DNA from: Streptomyces sp. WZ-12
Lineage (GTDB): Bacteria; Actinomycetota; Actinomycetes; Streptomycetales; Streptomycetaceae
Assembly (NCBI RefSeq): GCF_028898845.1
Contig: NZ_CP118574.1
Span: 1,922,001 to 1,986,000 of the forward strand
Length of the DNA stretch: 64,000 nt
Direction: 5' to 3'
A program made the position numbers and the translations under genes. The notes beneath the pieces were generated by a model. It saw nothing but the letters and a program-made list of their open reading frames with translations, was not told the DNA's origin and did no database searches. Position 1 is the first letter of the stretch, and each line of letters opens with the position of its first letter. Shown piece by piece: positions 43,061 through 52,459 of the stretch.

Positions 43061-44905
43061 TCACATGGCGTACATTCGCTCTAGGGTCTGTCCGTGTTTG
43101 TGGCGAATGACATGCCGGCGGAGCTTCAGCGACGGCGTTAGTTCGCCACTCTCCGGCCCCCATTCCTCGCCCAGCAGCGAAAATCGCTTGACCTGTTCGG
43201 TGCGGTTCAGCTGGGCGTTGGCCGCCGCCACACCCCGCTCGATCTCCGCCCGGACCACCGCATTCCGGGCCAACTCCGCCAAGCTCCCCGGCACTCCGTG
43301 CCGCGCCGCCCAGGCCGGGGCCAGCTCCGGGTCCAACACCAGCAGCGCCACCAGATACGACCGGCCGTCGCCGTGCACCAGTGCCTGCCCGATGAGCGGG
43401 TGTTCCTTGAGGGCGTTCTCGACCAGCGCCGGCGAGACGTTCTTGCCGGTCGAGGTCACGATCATTTCCTTCTTGCGGTCGGTCAGCCAGAGGAAGCCGT
43501 CCGCGTCGATCCGCCCGATGTCGCCGGTGCGGAACCAGCCGTCCGCCCCGGTGACCGGCTCCACCGTCCCGTCCGCCCGCAGATACCCCGCGCACACCGT
43601 CCGGCCGCGCACCTCGATCTCCCCGTCCGCGGCCGTGCGCACCACCAGCCCGTCGAGCGGCCGGCCGACCGAGCCCAGGCGGAACGCCCCCGGGGCGTTG
43701 GTGGTGGCCACCCCGACCGTCTCGGTCAACCCCCACGCGTCCATGATCACGATGCCGAAGCCGGCCCAGAACCGCACCACCTCCTGGGGCATCGGCGCCG
43801 AGGCGCTCGCCGTCCACACCAGCCGGTCGAAGCCGGCCGCCGCCAACAACGGATCCAGCACCTCCGCCTTCGCCGTCGCGTACGCCGCCGCCAGCCCGGC
43901 GGGCGGTCGCTCCCCGCGCTCCCGGCAGGCGACATGGGCGCGGGCGGTCTCCGCCGCCGCGGCCAGCGCCCGCCGGCGCTCCTCGGGCAGTTGGTCCAGT
44001 ACGGCCCGGACCGCGGCGGTCAGCTTCTCCCACACCCGCGGCACCCCGAAGAACTGCGCCGGCCGCAGCTCCCGGGCGAGCGCCCCGACCTGCGCCGGAT
44101 CCGCGCAGAGATAAACGTGCGAGGCCCGGAAGACCGGCAGGTAGAGGCCCAACATCCGCTCGGCGATGTGCGCGAAGGGCAGGTAGCAGAGGTGCTCGAC
44201 GTGGTGCGGGAGCTCCACGACGCCGTCCAGCGCCACCGCGTTCTGCACCACCTGGCGGTGGTTGATCACCACGCCCTTGGGATCGCCGGTGGTCCCGGAG
44301 GTGTAGACGACGGTCAGTGAGTCCCCCGCCCCGCCCCGGCGCCACTCGGCCTCGAACTCCCCCGGCTCGTACGCCGCGGCGCCCCGGGACCGCAGCGCGG
44401 CGAAGCTCTCGTGCCGACCGTCCGCCGCCCCTTCGGGCCGCGCCCCGTCCCCCGGCTCGACGGTCACCAGCCGTTCCAACCGGGCCGCCGCATCGTCGAG
44501 CAGCGGCGCCCAGCGCGCCCGCTCCCGAGGGCCCTCCACCACCGCCAGCCGGGCCCGGCTGTGCCGTGCGATATGCGCGATCTGGCCCAGCGCGGCGGTG
44601 CCGTAGACGGTGACCGGCACGGCCCCCAGATGCACCAGGGCGAGATCGCTGAGCCAGTGCTCGGGGCGGTTGCCCATCATCAGCAGGACGATCTCCCCGC
44701 GCCGGACGCCGAGCGCCCGGAAGCCGGCGGCCAGTTCACCGATCCGCCGGCGGGCCGCCGCCCAGCTCAGCGTCCGCCAACCGCCGGCCTCCGGGGCGCG
44801 CCACGACAGGGCCGGCCGCGCCCCGTGGTCCTCGGCGTTGCGCAACAGCAGGGCGGGCAGCGTCAGTTCGCCCGGATCACCGGGCATGCGCAGGGGCGTG
44901 GTCAT
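43061..44905 (-). CDS. AMP-dependent long-chain acyl-CoA synthetase
   Basis: A 614-residue adenylate-forming ligase. The P-loop is VYTSGTTGDPKGV, the core A8-like motif is GWFRTGDIGRIDADGFLWLT, and the C-terminal hinge TDRKKEMIVTSTGKNVSP is intact; the catalytic lysine is expected in the last ~30 residues. The pattern fits FadD15-like long-chain ligases. GGGAGG lies 6 nt upstream of the ATG. It is divergent from a MerR regulator with 134 bp between, and close to a beta-oxidation block, so a role in feeding acyl-CoA into that block is likely. Confidence 0.9.
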   Translation of the reverse strand: MTTPLRMPGDPGELTLPALLLRNAEDHGARPALSWRAPEAGGWRTLSWAAARRRIGELAAGFRALGVRRGEIVLLMMGNRPEHWLSDLALVHLGAVPVTVYGTAALGQIAHIARHSRARLAVVEGPRERARWAPLLDDAAARLERLVTVEPGDGARPEGAADGRHESFAALRSRGAAAYEPGEFEAEWRRGGAGDSLTVVYTSGTTGDPKGVVINHRQVVQNAVALDGVVELPHHVEHLCYLPFAHIAERMLGLYLPVFRASHVYLCADPAQVGALARELRPAQFFGVPRVWEKLTAAVRAVLDQLPEERRRALAAAAETARAHVACRERGERPPAGLAAAYATAKAEVLDPLLAAAGFDRLVWTASASAPMPQEVVRFWAGFGIVIMDAWGLTETVGVATTNAPGAFRLGSVGRPLDGLVVRTAADGEIEVRGRTVCAGYLRADGTVEPVTGADGWFRTGDIGRIDADGFLWLTDRKKEMIVTSTGKNVSPALVENALKEHPLIGQALVHGDGRSYLVALLVLDPELAPAWAARHGVPGSLAELARNAVVRAEIERGVAAANAQLNRTEQVKRFSLLGEEWGPESGELTPSLKLRRHVIRHKHGQTLERMYAM

Positions 44906-45021
44906 GGCGGCCTCCCGAGAGGGTGGGACGTGCGCTGCGGACCGTACGAGGGCCCGGGTCCCGCCCGGCGGGAGCCCGGCTGTGCGAGGGAGCGGTGAGA
45001 AGGTTTCACAAGGCTGGTGAG

Positions 45022-45037
45022 ACAGCAATACTGTTGA
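45022..45037. promoter_or_regulatory. Possible MerR operator in divergent promoter region
   Basis: ACAG-CAATA-CTGT, a short inverted repeat just before the MerR ATG in the 134-bp gap between the ligase and regulator genes. Its position next to the start fits autoregulation. Confidence 0.35.
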
Positions 45038-45039
45038 AC

Positions 45040-45813
45040 ATGATGGAGTCCGCGCCCGACCTGACCGTCGACGAACTCGCCGCCCGCGCCGGCGTCACGG
45101 TCCGCACCATCCGCTTCTACAGCACCCGCGGACTGCTGCCGCCCCCCGAGATCGGCCCGCGCCGGGTCGGCCGCTACGGACCGGACCACCTCTCGCGGCT
45201 CGCACTGATCGAGGAGCTCCAGCACCAGGGCCTGACGCTGTCCGCCATCGAACGCTACCTGGCGCAGTTGCCGCCCGATCTGAGCGCCCAGGACCTGGCC
45301 ATCCACCGGGCCCTGGTGGCCAGTTGGCTACCGGACCAGGCGGAGGACGCGACCCGGGACCAATTGGAGCGGCGGGTCGGCCGGGAGCTGACCGAGGAGG
45401 ACCTCGACCGGCTGGCGGCGATGAACGTCCTGGTGCGGACCGAGGACCCCCGGGTCTTCCGGGTCGATCCGGGGCTGCTGCACCTGGGGGCGCGGCTGCT
45501 CGACGTGCCGATCGCGCTGGAGACGATCCTGGCGGCGCGCACCGTCGTCATCGAGCACACCCGCTCGGCGGCCCGCGAGCTCAGCCGGCTCTTCAAGGAC
45601 GAGGTATGGGAGCCGTACCGGGACGGCGGGGCGGACGCGGCGGAGGTGGCGCGGGTGAAGTCGCTCTCGGCGCACATGCAGCCGATGGTGGTGCAGGCAC
45701 TGGTCACCGCCTTCCAACGGTCGATGAAGGAAGAGCTGCGGGAGTGGCTCGGCGCCGGCGAGCGCGACGGCCGGGAGGGCCGGGACGCGGACGACGGCCG
45801 GCGCGGAGGCTGA
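45040..45813 (+). CDS. MerR family transcriptional regulator
   Basis: A 257-residue regulator with an N-terminal MerR winged helix (TVDELAARAGVTVRTIRFY and STRGLLPPPEIGPRRVGRYG), a short coiled segment and a C-terminal domain of about 150 residues that is not a known metal-binding type; no cysteine cluster is visible, so metal sensing is unlikely. It starts with ATGATG; the first is taken here and lacks a Shine-Dalgarno. It is divergent from the acyl-CoA ligase gene and convergent with the FadB gene. A fatty-acyl or drug ligand is more likely than a metal (inference). Confidence 0.88.
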   Translation: MMESAPDLTVDELAARAGVTVRTIRFYSTRGLLPPPEIGPRRVGRYGPDHLSRLALIEELQHQGLTLSAIERYLAQLPPDLSAQDLAIHRALVASWLPDQAEDATRDQLERRVGRELTEEDLDRLAAMNVLVRTEDPRVFRVDPGLLHLGARLLDVPIALETILAARTVVIEHTRSAARELSRLFKDEVWEPYRDGGADAAEVARVKSLSAHMQPMVVQALVTAFQRSMKEELREWLGAGERDGREGRDADDGRRGG

Positions 45814-45839
45814 GGGGGCGGGCCACCGGGCCCGCCCCC
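45814..45839. terminator. Bidirectional terminator between merR-type gene and fadB-type gene
   Basis: Perfect 11-bp GC-rich arms with a 4-nt loop directly follow the MerR stop and precede the convergent FadB stop by 9 nt. Confidence 0.7.
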
Positions 45840-45848
45840 CACACCCAC

Positions 45849-48092
45849 TCAGTCGGTGAACTTCTCGCCCCGCTCGGCCTTTTCGACCAGCGACGCGGGC
45901 GGCGCGAACCGGTCACCGTAGGCGGCCTGGAGCTCGCGGGCGCGGGCCACGAACCCGCGCAGACCAACGAGCTCCTCCCGCCCTGACCCGGCGAACTCCT
46001 CCCGCCCTGACCCGGCGAACTCCTCCCGCCCTGACCCGCCCTGGTAGCCGTTGATGTACTGGAGCACGCCGCCGGTCCAGCCCGGGAAGCCGATGCCCAG
46101 GATGGAGCCGATGTTGGCGTCGGCGACGGAGGTCAGCACGCCCTCCTCCAGGCAGCGGACGGTGTCCAGCGCCTCGGAGAACAGCATCCGCTCCTGCATG
46201 TCCACGAACGGGACGGCGGTGCCCGCCCGTTGGAAGTGCTCCCGCAGCCCCGGCCACAGGCCGGTCCGCTTGCCGTCCTCGCCGTACTCGTAGAAGCCCC
46301 CGCCGCCGCTGCGCCCGGGGCGGCCGAACTCGTCGACCATGCGGTCGATGACGGCGTCGGCCGGGTGCGGCTCCCAGGTGCCGCCGGCCTCCTCGACGGC
46401 GCGCCGGGTCTCGTTGCGGATCTTCCGCGGGAGAGTGAGGGTCAACTCGTCCATCAGGGACAGCACCTTGGCCGGGTAGCCGGCCTGGGCCGCGGCCTGC
46501 TCGACGGAGGCCGGGTCGAGGCCCTCGCCGATCATCGCCACGCCCTCGTTGATGAACTGGCCGATGACGCGGGAGGTGAAGAAGCCGCGCGAGTCGTTGA
46601 CGACGATGGGCGTCTTGCGGATCTGGCGCACCAGGTCGAAGGCGCGGGCCAGCGCCTCGTCGCCGGTCCGCTCGCCCTTGATGATCTCCACCAGCGGCAT
46701 CTTGTCGACCGGCGAGAAGAAGTGCAGGCCGATGAAGTCCGCGTCCCGCTCGACGCCCTCGGCGAGCGCCGTGATCGGCAGGGTGGAGGTGTTGGAGCAC
46801 AGCAGCGCGTCGGGCGCGACGACGTGTTGGATCTCCTTGAACACCTTGTGCTTGAGGGCGACGTCCTCGAATACCGCCTCGATGACCGCGTCGCAGCCGG
46901 CGAGGTCGGTGGGCTCGGCGGTGGGGGTGATCCGCGCCAGCAGCTCGTCCCGCTTCTGCTCGGTGGTGCGCCCCTTGGCCAGCGCCTTGGTGAGCAGCCC
47001 CTCGGAGTACCCCTTGCCCCGCTGGGCCGCCTCCAGCGTGACGTCCTTGAGGACGACCTCGATGCCGGCCTTGGCGCAGGCGTAGGCGATGCCGGCGCCC
47101 ATCATGCCGGCGCCCAGGACGCCGACCTTCCGGACCGTGCGCGGCTCGATGCTCTTGGGGCGGCTCCGGCCGGCGTTGACGGCCTGGAGGTCGAAGAAGA
47201 ACGCCTGGATCATGTTCTTGGAGACCTGGCCGGTGACCAGCTCGACGAAGTAGCGCGCCTCGATGGTCTGCGCGGTCTCGAAGTCGACCTGGGAGCCCTC
47301 GACGGCCGCGGCGAGGATGTTCCGCGGCGCCGGGTAGGGCGCGCCGGCAAGCTGCTTCTTGAGGTTGGCGGGGAACGCCGGGAGGTTGGCGGCGAACTTC
47401 GGGTGGGCCGGCGTGCCGCCGGGGATCTTGTAGCCCTTGACGTCCCAGGGCTGCTGGGACTCGTGGTGGGCGTCGATGAACTCCCGCGCCTTGGCGAGCA
47501 GTTCGTCGGCGCTCCGGGCCACCTCGTGGATCAGCCCGTTGTCCTTGGCGCGGGCGGCGTTGTACTGCGTGCCCTGGAGGAGGACCTTCAGCAGCGCGTC
47601 GGTGATGCCCAGCAGCCGGACGGTGCGGGTGACGCCGCCGGCGGCGGGCAGCAGGCCGAGGGTGACCTCGGGCAGGCCGATCTTGGTGCCGGGGGTGTCC
47701 AGGGCGATGCGGTGGTGACAGGCAAGGGCGATCTCGTAACCGCCGCCCAGCGCCGCGCCGTTGATCGCGGCGACGACGGGCTTGCCGAGCGTCTCGATCC
47801 GGCGCAGGTCTCGCTTGATGCCGTTGCCCGCCTCGAACGCCTGCTGGGCGTGATCGGGGGTGACGGCGATCAGGTCGTGCAGGTCGCCGCCGGCGAAGAA
47901 GGTCTTCTTGGCGGAGGTGAAGATGATGCCGCGGATGCCGTCCCGCTCGGCCTCCAGCCGGTCGGCGACCGCCTTCAGGGAGGTCTTGAAGGCGTCGTTC
48001 ATGGTGTTGGCGGACTGGTCGGGGTCGTCCAGGACGAGGGTGACGACGCCGGTCTCGTCCTGTTCCCAGCGGATGGTGGTGGATTCACTCAT
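45849..48092 (-). CDS. FadB-type fatty acid oxidation protein (enoyl-CoA hydratase + 3-hydroxyacyl-CoA dehydrogenase)
   Basis: A 747-residue bifunctional beta-oxidation enzyme. Residues ~1-190 are the crotonase domain (KKTFFAGGDL and NGAALGGGYEIALACHHRIA). From residue ~330 the NAD-binding domain starts KVGVLGAGMMGAGIAYACAK, followed by the dehydrogenase catalytic region GLHFFSPVDKMPLVEI and a C-terminal helical domain (GRPGRSGGGGFYEYG). Near residue 695 an 8-residue repeat, GSGREEFA, occurs two to three times and corresponds to a 24-bp DNA repeat. It follows the thiolase gene by 35 nt, the usual order of a bacterial trifunctional pair. Confidence 0.93.
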   Translation of the reverse strand: MSESTTIRWEQDETGVVTLVLDDPDQSANTMNDAFKTSLKAVADRLEAERDGIRGIIFTSAKKTFFAGGDLHDLIAVTPDHAQQAFEAGNGIKRDLRRIETLGKPVVAAINGAALGGGYEIALACHHRIALDTPGTKIGLPEVTLGLLPAAGGVTRTVRLLGITDALLKVLLQGTQYNAARAKDNGLIHEVARSADELLAKAREFIDAHHESQQPWDVKGYKIPGGTPAHPKFAANLPAFPANLKKQLAGAPYPAPRNILAAAVEGSQVDFETAQTIEARYFVELVTGQVSKNMIQAFFFDLQAVNAGRSRPKSIEPRTVRKVGVLGAGMMGAGIAYACAKAGIEVVLKDVTLEAAQRGKGYSEGLLTKALAKGRTTEQKRDELLARITPTAEPTDLAGCDAVIEAVFEDVALKHKVFKEIQHVVAPDALLCSNTSTLPITALAEGVERDADFIGLHFFSPVDKMPLVEIIKGERTGDEALARAFDLVRQIRKTPIVVNDSRGFFTSRVIGQFINEGVAMIGEGLDPASVEQAAAQAGYPAKVLSLMDELTLTLPRKIRNETRRAVEEAGGTWEPHPADAVIDRMVDEFGRPGRSGGGGFYEYGEDGKRTGLWPGLREHFQRAGTAVPFVDMQERMLFSEALDTVRCLEEGVLTSVADANIGSILGIGFPGWTGGVLQYINGYQGGSGREEFAGSGREEFAGSGREELVGLRGFVARARELQAAYGDRFAPPASLVEKAERGEKFTD
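45972..46038. repeat. In-frame 24-bp tandem repeat inside the FadB-type gene
   Basis: Two exact 24-bp units (45972-45995 and 45996-46019) are followed by a third that matches for 19 bp. The length is a multiple of three, so the frame is kept and the protein gains repeated GSGREEFA units. Confidence 0.85.
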
Positions 48093-48127
48093 GGCTTGCG
48101 TACTCCGTTGTGGGAGGGGACGAGGGG

Positions 48128-49342
48128 TCAGAGGCGCTCGATGACGGTGGCGACGCCCATGCCGCCGCCGACGCAGAGGGTGGCCAGGCCGTAGCGCTTG
48201 TCCTGCCGCTCCAGTTCGTCGACGAGGGTGCCGAGGATCATCGCGCCGGTGGCACCGAGGGGGTGGCCCAGGGCGATGGCGCCGCCGTTGACATTGACCT
48301 TGTCCAGGCTGAGGCCCATGTCCTTGACGAAGCGCAGCACGACCGCGGCGAACGCCTCGTTGATCTCGACCAGGTCGATGTCGTCGATGGTCAGGCCGGC
48401 CTTGGTCAGCGCCTTGCGGCTGGCCGGCGCGGGGCCGGTGAGCATGATCGTCGGCTCGGACCCGGAGACCGCGGCGGAGATGATCCGGGCCCGCGGGGTC
48501 AGGCCGTAGCGCTCGCCGACCTCCTTGGAGCCGATGGCGACCAGCGCCGCGCCGTCGACGATGCCGGAGGAGTTGCCGGCGTGGTGGACGTGGTCGATCT
48601 TCTCGACCCAGTGGTACTTCTGGAGCGCGACCGCGTCGAAGCCGCCGGCGTCGCCGATGGCGGCGAAGGAGGGCTTCAGGCCCGCGAGGGAGTCGGCGGT
48701 GGTGCCGGGGCGCGGGTGCTCGTCGTGGTCGAGGACGACCAGGCCGTTGCGGTCCCTCACCGGGACGACGGAGCGCTCGAAGCGGGCGTCCTTCCAGGCC
48801 GTGGCGGCCCGCTCCTGGGAGAGCGCGGCGTACTCGTCGACGTCGCGGCGGGAGTAGCCCTCGATGGTGGCGATGAGGTCGGCGCTGATGCCCTGTGGGA
48901 CGAAGCCGGTGTCGAAGTTGGTCATCGGGTCGGCGAACCAGGCGCCGCCGTCGGACGCCATCGGGACCCGCGACATCGACTCCACGCCGCCGGCCAGGAC
49001 GAGGTCCTCCCAGCCGGAACGGACCTTTGCGGCGGCCATGTTGACGGCTTCGAGGCCGGAGGCACAGAAGCGGTTCTCCTGTACGCCGGCGACGGTGTCG
49101 GGCAGCCCGGCGGCGATCGCGGCGATCCGGGCGATGTCGGAGCCCTGGTCGCCGACCGGGCCGACGACGCCCAGCACGATGTCGTCGATCGCGGCCGGGT
49201 CCAGGTCGGGGAAGCGCCGCCGCACCTCGTGGATCAGGCCGACGACGAGGTCGATGGGCTTGGTGCCGTGCAGCGCGCCGTTGGCCTTGCCGCGACCGCG
49301 GGGGGTGCGGATCGCGTCGTACACATACGCTTCGGTGCTCAC
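48128..49342 (-). CDS. Acetyl-CoA C-acyltransferase (thiolase, FadA type)
   Basis: A 404-residue thiolase that cleaves 3-ketoacyl-CoA. The acyl-accepting cysteine is in [13 protein letters not shown], the histidine in [13 protein letters not shown], and the second catalytic cysteine in [16 protein letters not shown] at the C-terminus. The NEAFA motif is also present. It lies between the acyl-CoA dehydrogenase (84 nt upstream) and FadB-type genes (35 nt downstream), so the three enzymes cover a full beta-oxidation cycle. The FadB pairing suggests a degradative rather than biosynthetic thiolase. Confidence 0.94.
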   Translation of the reverse strand: MSTEAYVYDAIRTPRGRGKANGALHGTKPIDLVVGLIHEVRRRFPDLDPAAIDDIVLGVVGPVGDQGSDIARIAAIAAGLPDTVAGVQENRFCASGLEAVNMAAAKVRSGWEDLVLAGGVESMSRVPMASDGGAWFADPMTNFDTGFVPQGISADLIATIEGYSRRDVDEYAALSQERAATAWKDARFERSVVPVRDRNGLVVLDHDEHPRPGTTADSLAGLKPSFAAIGDAGGFDAVALQKYHWVEKIDHVHHAGNSSGIVDGAALVAIGSKEVGERYGLTPRARIISAAVSGSEPTIMLTGPAPASRKALTKAGLTIDDIDLVEINEAFAAVVLRFVKDMGLSLDKVNVNGGAIALGHPLGATGAMILGTLVDELERQDKRYGLATLCVGGGMGVATVIERL

Positions 49343-49426
49343 TGAAAAGCCTTTCTATCGGCCGGGGTCCGGGGTGCGCGGCGTCAGCCGCTGACGTTCC
49401 GGACCGGGGAGGCACGATCGGGAGGG

Positions 49427-50569
49427 TTAGCCGAGCAGGGAGCGGCCGATGATCTCCTTCATGATCTCGGTCGTCCCTCCGTAGATGGTCTGGATGCGGC
49501 CGTCGGTGAAGGCCCGGGCGACGGGGTATTCGGTCATGTAGCCGTACCCGCCGTGGAGTTGCAGGCACCGGTCGGCCACCCGCTTCTGCAACTCGGTGGC
49601 CCACCACTTGGCCATCGAGGCGTGCGCCGCGTCGAGGGTGCCCTCGGAGTGGTCGGCGATGCAGCGGTCGAGGAAGGTGCGGGTGACCGCGCACTCGGTG
49701 GCCATCTCGGCTATCTCGAACCGGACGTGTTGCAGCTTGGCCAGCGGCCGGCCGAACGCCTCGCGCTCCTTGACGTAGCCGGTGGTGATCTCCAGCAGGT
49801 GCTCGGCGGCGGCGATCCCGGCGATCGCTATCGCCAGCCGTTCCTGGGCGAGGTTGGTCATCAGGTGCACGAACGCCCCGTTGAGCTCGCCGAGGAGGTT
49901 CTCCTTGGGGACCCGGACGTCGTTGAAGAACAACTCGGCGGTGTCCTGGGACTTCTGGCCGATCTTGTCGAGGTTGCGACCGCGCTCGAAGCCGGCCGCG
50001 CCGCGCTCGACCACCAGCAGGCTCAGGCCGTGCGCGCCGCCCTCGGGGGTGGTCTTGGCGACGACGATGACGAGGTCGGCGAGGATCCCGTTGGAGATGA
50101 AGGTCTTGGAGCCGTTGAGGACCCAGTGGTCGCCGCGGTCCTCGGCGGAGGTGCGGATGCCCTGGAGGTCCGAGCCGGCGCCGGGCTCGGTCATCGCGAT
50201 GGCGGTGATGATCTCGCCGCTGCAGAATCCGGGCAGCCAGCGGCGCTTCTGCTCGTCGGTGGCGAGCGAGGTCAGATAGGGGCCGATGATGTCGTTGTGC
50301 AGCCCGATGGCGAACCCCGGGGTGCCGGCGCGGGTGAACTCCTCGGCCAGGACGGCGCTGTAGCGGAAGTCGGTGGCGCCCCCGCCGCCGTACTCCTCGG
50401 GCACGGCCAGGCCCAACAGCCCCTGCCGGCCGGCCGCCCGCCAGGCGTCCCGGCTGACGATGCCGTCCTTCTCCCACTGCTCGTAGTGGGGCGTCACCTC
50501 CTTGGCGAGGAAGGTGCGCACCGTCTCGCGGAAGGCGTCGTGGTCCTCGGTGAAGATCTGGCGCTTCAC
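49427..50569 (-). CDS. Acyl-CoA dehydrogenase
   Basis: A 380-residue flavoenzyme for the first beta-oxidation step. Visible segments are the N-terminal helical domain (GLLGLAVPEEYGGGGATDF), the middle domain AIAMTEPGAGSDLQGIRTSA, and the C-terminal RCLQLHGGYGYMTEYPVARA with the YGGTTEIMKEII end motif. The catalytic-base position typical of medium/short-chain enzymes (Glu before Ile near the end) fits GGTTEIMKE. It heads the three-gene beta-oxidation set on the minus strand; its own upstream region (50570 onwards) has no obvious coding content. Confidence 0.93.
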   Translation of the reverse strand: MKRQIFTEDHDAFRETVRTFLAKEVTPHYEQWEKDGIVSRDAWRAAGRQGLLGLAVPEEYGGGGATDFRYSAVLAEEFTRAGTPGFAIGLHNDIIGPYLTSLATDEQKRRWLPGFCSGEIITAIAMTEPGAGSDLQGIRTSAEDRGDHWVLNGSKTFISNGILADLVIVVAKTTPEGGAHGLSLLVVERGAAGFERGRNLDKIGQKSQDTAELFFNDVRVPKENLLGELNGAFVHLMTNLAQERLAIAIAGIAAAEHLLEITTGYVKEREAFGRPLAKLQHVRFEIAEMATECAVTRTFLDRCIADHSEGTLDAAHASMAKWWATELQKRVADRCLQLHGGYGYMTEYPVARAFTDGRIQTIYGGTTEIMKEIIGRSLLG

Positions 50570-50708
50570 TCTGCTGTCCCTTCGGGGGATGGTCGTGGGT
50601 GGACGGCGGTGCTCACTGCCCGCCCGGGGCCGGGGCCCCGACGAGTGCTTCCTCGTACGGCGGTGAGTGCTCCCCGGTCGGACCGGTGAACGCTCCTCAA
50701 TCGGGCCT

Positions 50709-51293
50709 TCAGGGGCGGTCGTTGACGATCCCGATGGCCTTCGCCGAGCCGGGGCCGGGGCGTATGGAACGGGATCGGAGGCTCCGGGGACTCATGGGCT
50801 GGGTGGGCCGGGCGGGTTGGGCGAGGGGCCTCGTCCCGGCGGGCTCGGGGTGCGCGGCCGTCCTCCCCTCGGGGGCGGCGGCTGGGGCACCTCCCGACGG
50901 CAGTTGGGGATCCGCGGTCGGGAGCGCGCTCGCCCCGCTACGCCCACGGGCGCGCCCTTCGGGCCCGCTCGGCGACACCACCACTCCGTCGCCGCCCGCC
51001 ACCGCGGCCTCGGCCGCACGCCGCCGGCCGGCGAGGCGGTGCTCCCGGAGTCGGTGCCCTTCGCCGGGGGCGGCGGGATGTCCGTGCCGCCGTGGTCGTC
51101 GTCCGGCGCCCGGCGTCGAGGCCAGCGGCGGCACGACCGGACGGCCCCGCAGGCGCGCCCCACGGAGGGCACCCAACTCGACGCCGGGCCAGGCGACTTG
51201 CCCGGCCATCTGGGCCCGCTCGGCACGGACCGCGACCGCCTCGCCCGCGCGGCGCGGGTCGGCCGCGTGCCGGAGGCCGGTGGACGGCGCCAT
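50709..51293 (-). CDS. Doubtful 194-codon frame, possibly decayed gene downstream of CaiB
   Basis: An ATG overlaps the CaiB-type stop (TGATG) and has AAGGAGG upstream, so a translated gene once or still starts here (MAPSTGLRHAADPRRAGEAV). The first ~45 codons have normal GC3 bias. After that the frame is rich in Arg, Pro and Gly with poor codon bias, as expected after a frameshift or in non-coding DNA. No family is recognised. The right part (about 50860-50980) contains hairpin-forming GC-rich sequence resembling intergenic repeats. Confidence 0.3.
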   Translation of the reverse strand: MAPSTGLRHAADPRRAGEAVAVRAERAQMAGQVAWPGVELGALRGARLRGRPVVPPLASTPGAGRRPRRHGHPAAPGEGHRLREHRLAGRRRAAEAAVAGGDGVVVSPSGPEGRARGRSGASALPTADPQLPSGGAPAAAPEGRTAAHPEPAGTRPLAQPARPTQPMSPRSLRSRSIRPGPGSAKAIGIVNDRP

Positions 51294-52459
51294 CAGTGGG
51301 CCGCCTCCTTCCGCTCGGTGTCGCGCGGGCCGGCGTCCGGGGCGGTGAGGCTGGGGACGCGCCAGTCGCGGGCGACCTCTTCGGTGTCCGCGCCGGGGCG
51401 GGCGGGAGGTCTGCGGAGCGTCCCGGGGGTGGCGGAGAAGCGGGGCGCGGGGGCGGGTTGGGTGAGGCCGGCGTGCTCGGTGAAGGTGCCGCGGGAGGCG
51501 AGGTGCGGGTGCTCGGGGGCCTCGCGCAGCGAGAGCACGGGAGCCACACAGGCGTCGGACTCCTGGAAGACGGCGGTCCATTCGTCCCGCGTGCGGGTCC
51601 GGAAGCGGCCGGCGATGGCGGTGCGCAACGCGCCCCAGGCCGCGGGGTCGTCCCGCCCCGGGACCTCGTCCTCGATGCCGAGGAGGCGGACGAACTCGGC
51701 GTAGAACCGCGGCTCCAGCGCGCCGACGGCCATATAGCCGCCGTCCGCGGTCTCGTACGCGCCGTAGAACGGCGCGCCGCCGTCGAGCAGATTGGCGCCG
51801 CGCCGGTCCTGCCAGCCGCCGGCCGCCAGCATGCCGTGGATCATCGCCGTCAGATGGGCCGTGCCGTCGACGATGGCGGCGTCGACGACCTGGCCCGCGC
51901 CGCCCTCGGCGCGGGCGTGCTGGAGCGCGGCGAGGACCCCGATGACGAGATAGAGCGAGCCGCCGGCGTAATCGCCGAGCAGATTGGCGGGGATGACGGG
52001 CGGGCCGTCGGGCGGGCCGATCATGCCGAGGGCGCCGGTGATGGCGATGTACCCGATGTCGTGCCCGGCGGTGCCGGCGAGCGGGCCCTGCTGGCCCCAG
52101 CCGGTCATCCGGCCGTAGACCAGACAGGGATTGCGAGCCAGGCAGGGCTCGGGCCCGACGCCCAACCGCTCGGCCACGCCCGGGCGGTACCCCTCGATCA
52201 GGACGTCGGCGCGCTCGACCAGATCGAGGACCTTCGCGACCCCGGCCGGCTGCTTGAGGTCCACCAGCACCGAGCGCTTGTTGCGGTTGGTGAGGTCGGA
52301 CGCCGGATCGATGCCCAACCCGGCGCCGCCGGGCCGGTCCACCCGGACGACGTCGGCGCCCAGATCGGCCAACAACATGGCCGCGAACGGGCCGGGGCCG
52401 ATGCCGGCGAGCTCCACCACCCGCACGCCGCTGAGCGGGCCGTTGCCTGACTCCGTCAT
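51293..52459 (-). CDS. CaiB/BaiF family CoA transferase (alpha-methylacyl-CoA racemase-like)
   Basis: A 388-residue class III CoA transferase. The N-terminal segment VRVVELAGIGPGPFAAMLLADLGADVVRVDRP is split over the usual Rossmann-like start, and GHDIGYIAITGAL carries the conserved catalytic-aspartate region of this family. The type is closest to alpha-methylacyl-CoA racemase, which epimerises 2-methylacyl-CoAs before beta-oxidation of branched chains or sterol side chains. The ATG at 52459 is chosen; the ribosome site is modest. It lies upstream of the beta-oxidation genes on the same strand, separated by the doubtful frame. Confidence 0.9.
   Translation of the reverse strand: MTESGNGPLSGVRVVELAGIGPGPFAAMLLADLGADVVRVDRPGGAGLGIDPASDLTNRNKRSVLVDLKQPAGVAKVLDLVERADVLIEGYRPGVAERLGVGPEPCLARNPCLVYGRMTGWGQQGPLAGTAGHDIGYIAITGALGMIGPPDGPPVIPANLLGDYAGGSLYLVIGVLAALQHARAEGGAGQVVDAAIVDGTAHLTAMIHGMLAAGGWQDRRGANLLDGGAPFYGAYETADGGYMAVGALEPRFYAEFVRLLGIEDEVPGRDDPAAWGALRTAIAGRFRTRTRDEWTAVFQESDACVAPVLSLREAPEHPHLASRGTFTEHAGLTQPAPAPRFSATPGTLRRPPARPGADTEEVARDWRVPSLTAPDAGPRDTERKEAAH

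Noticed and set aside
45849..50477. Apparent giant fusion of acyl-CoA dehydrogenase, thiolase and FadB in one frame
   Set aside because: Only the last part (from 48092) is in the coding frame of FadB; the rest is out-of-frame reading of the neighbouring genes.
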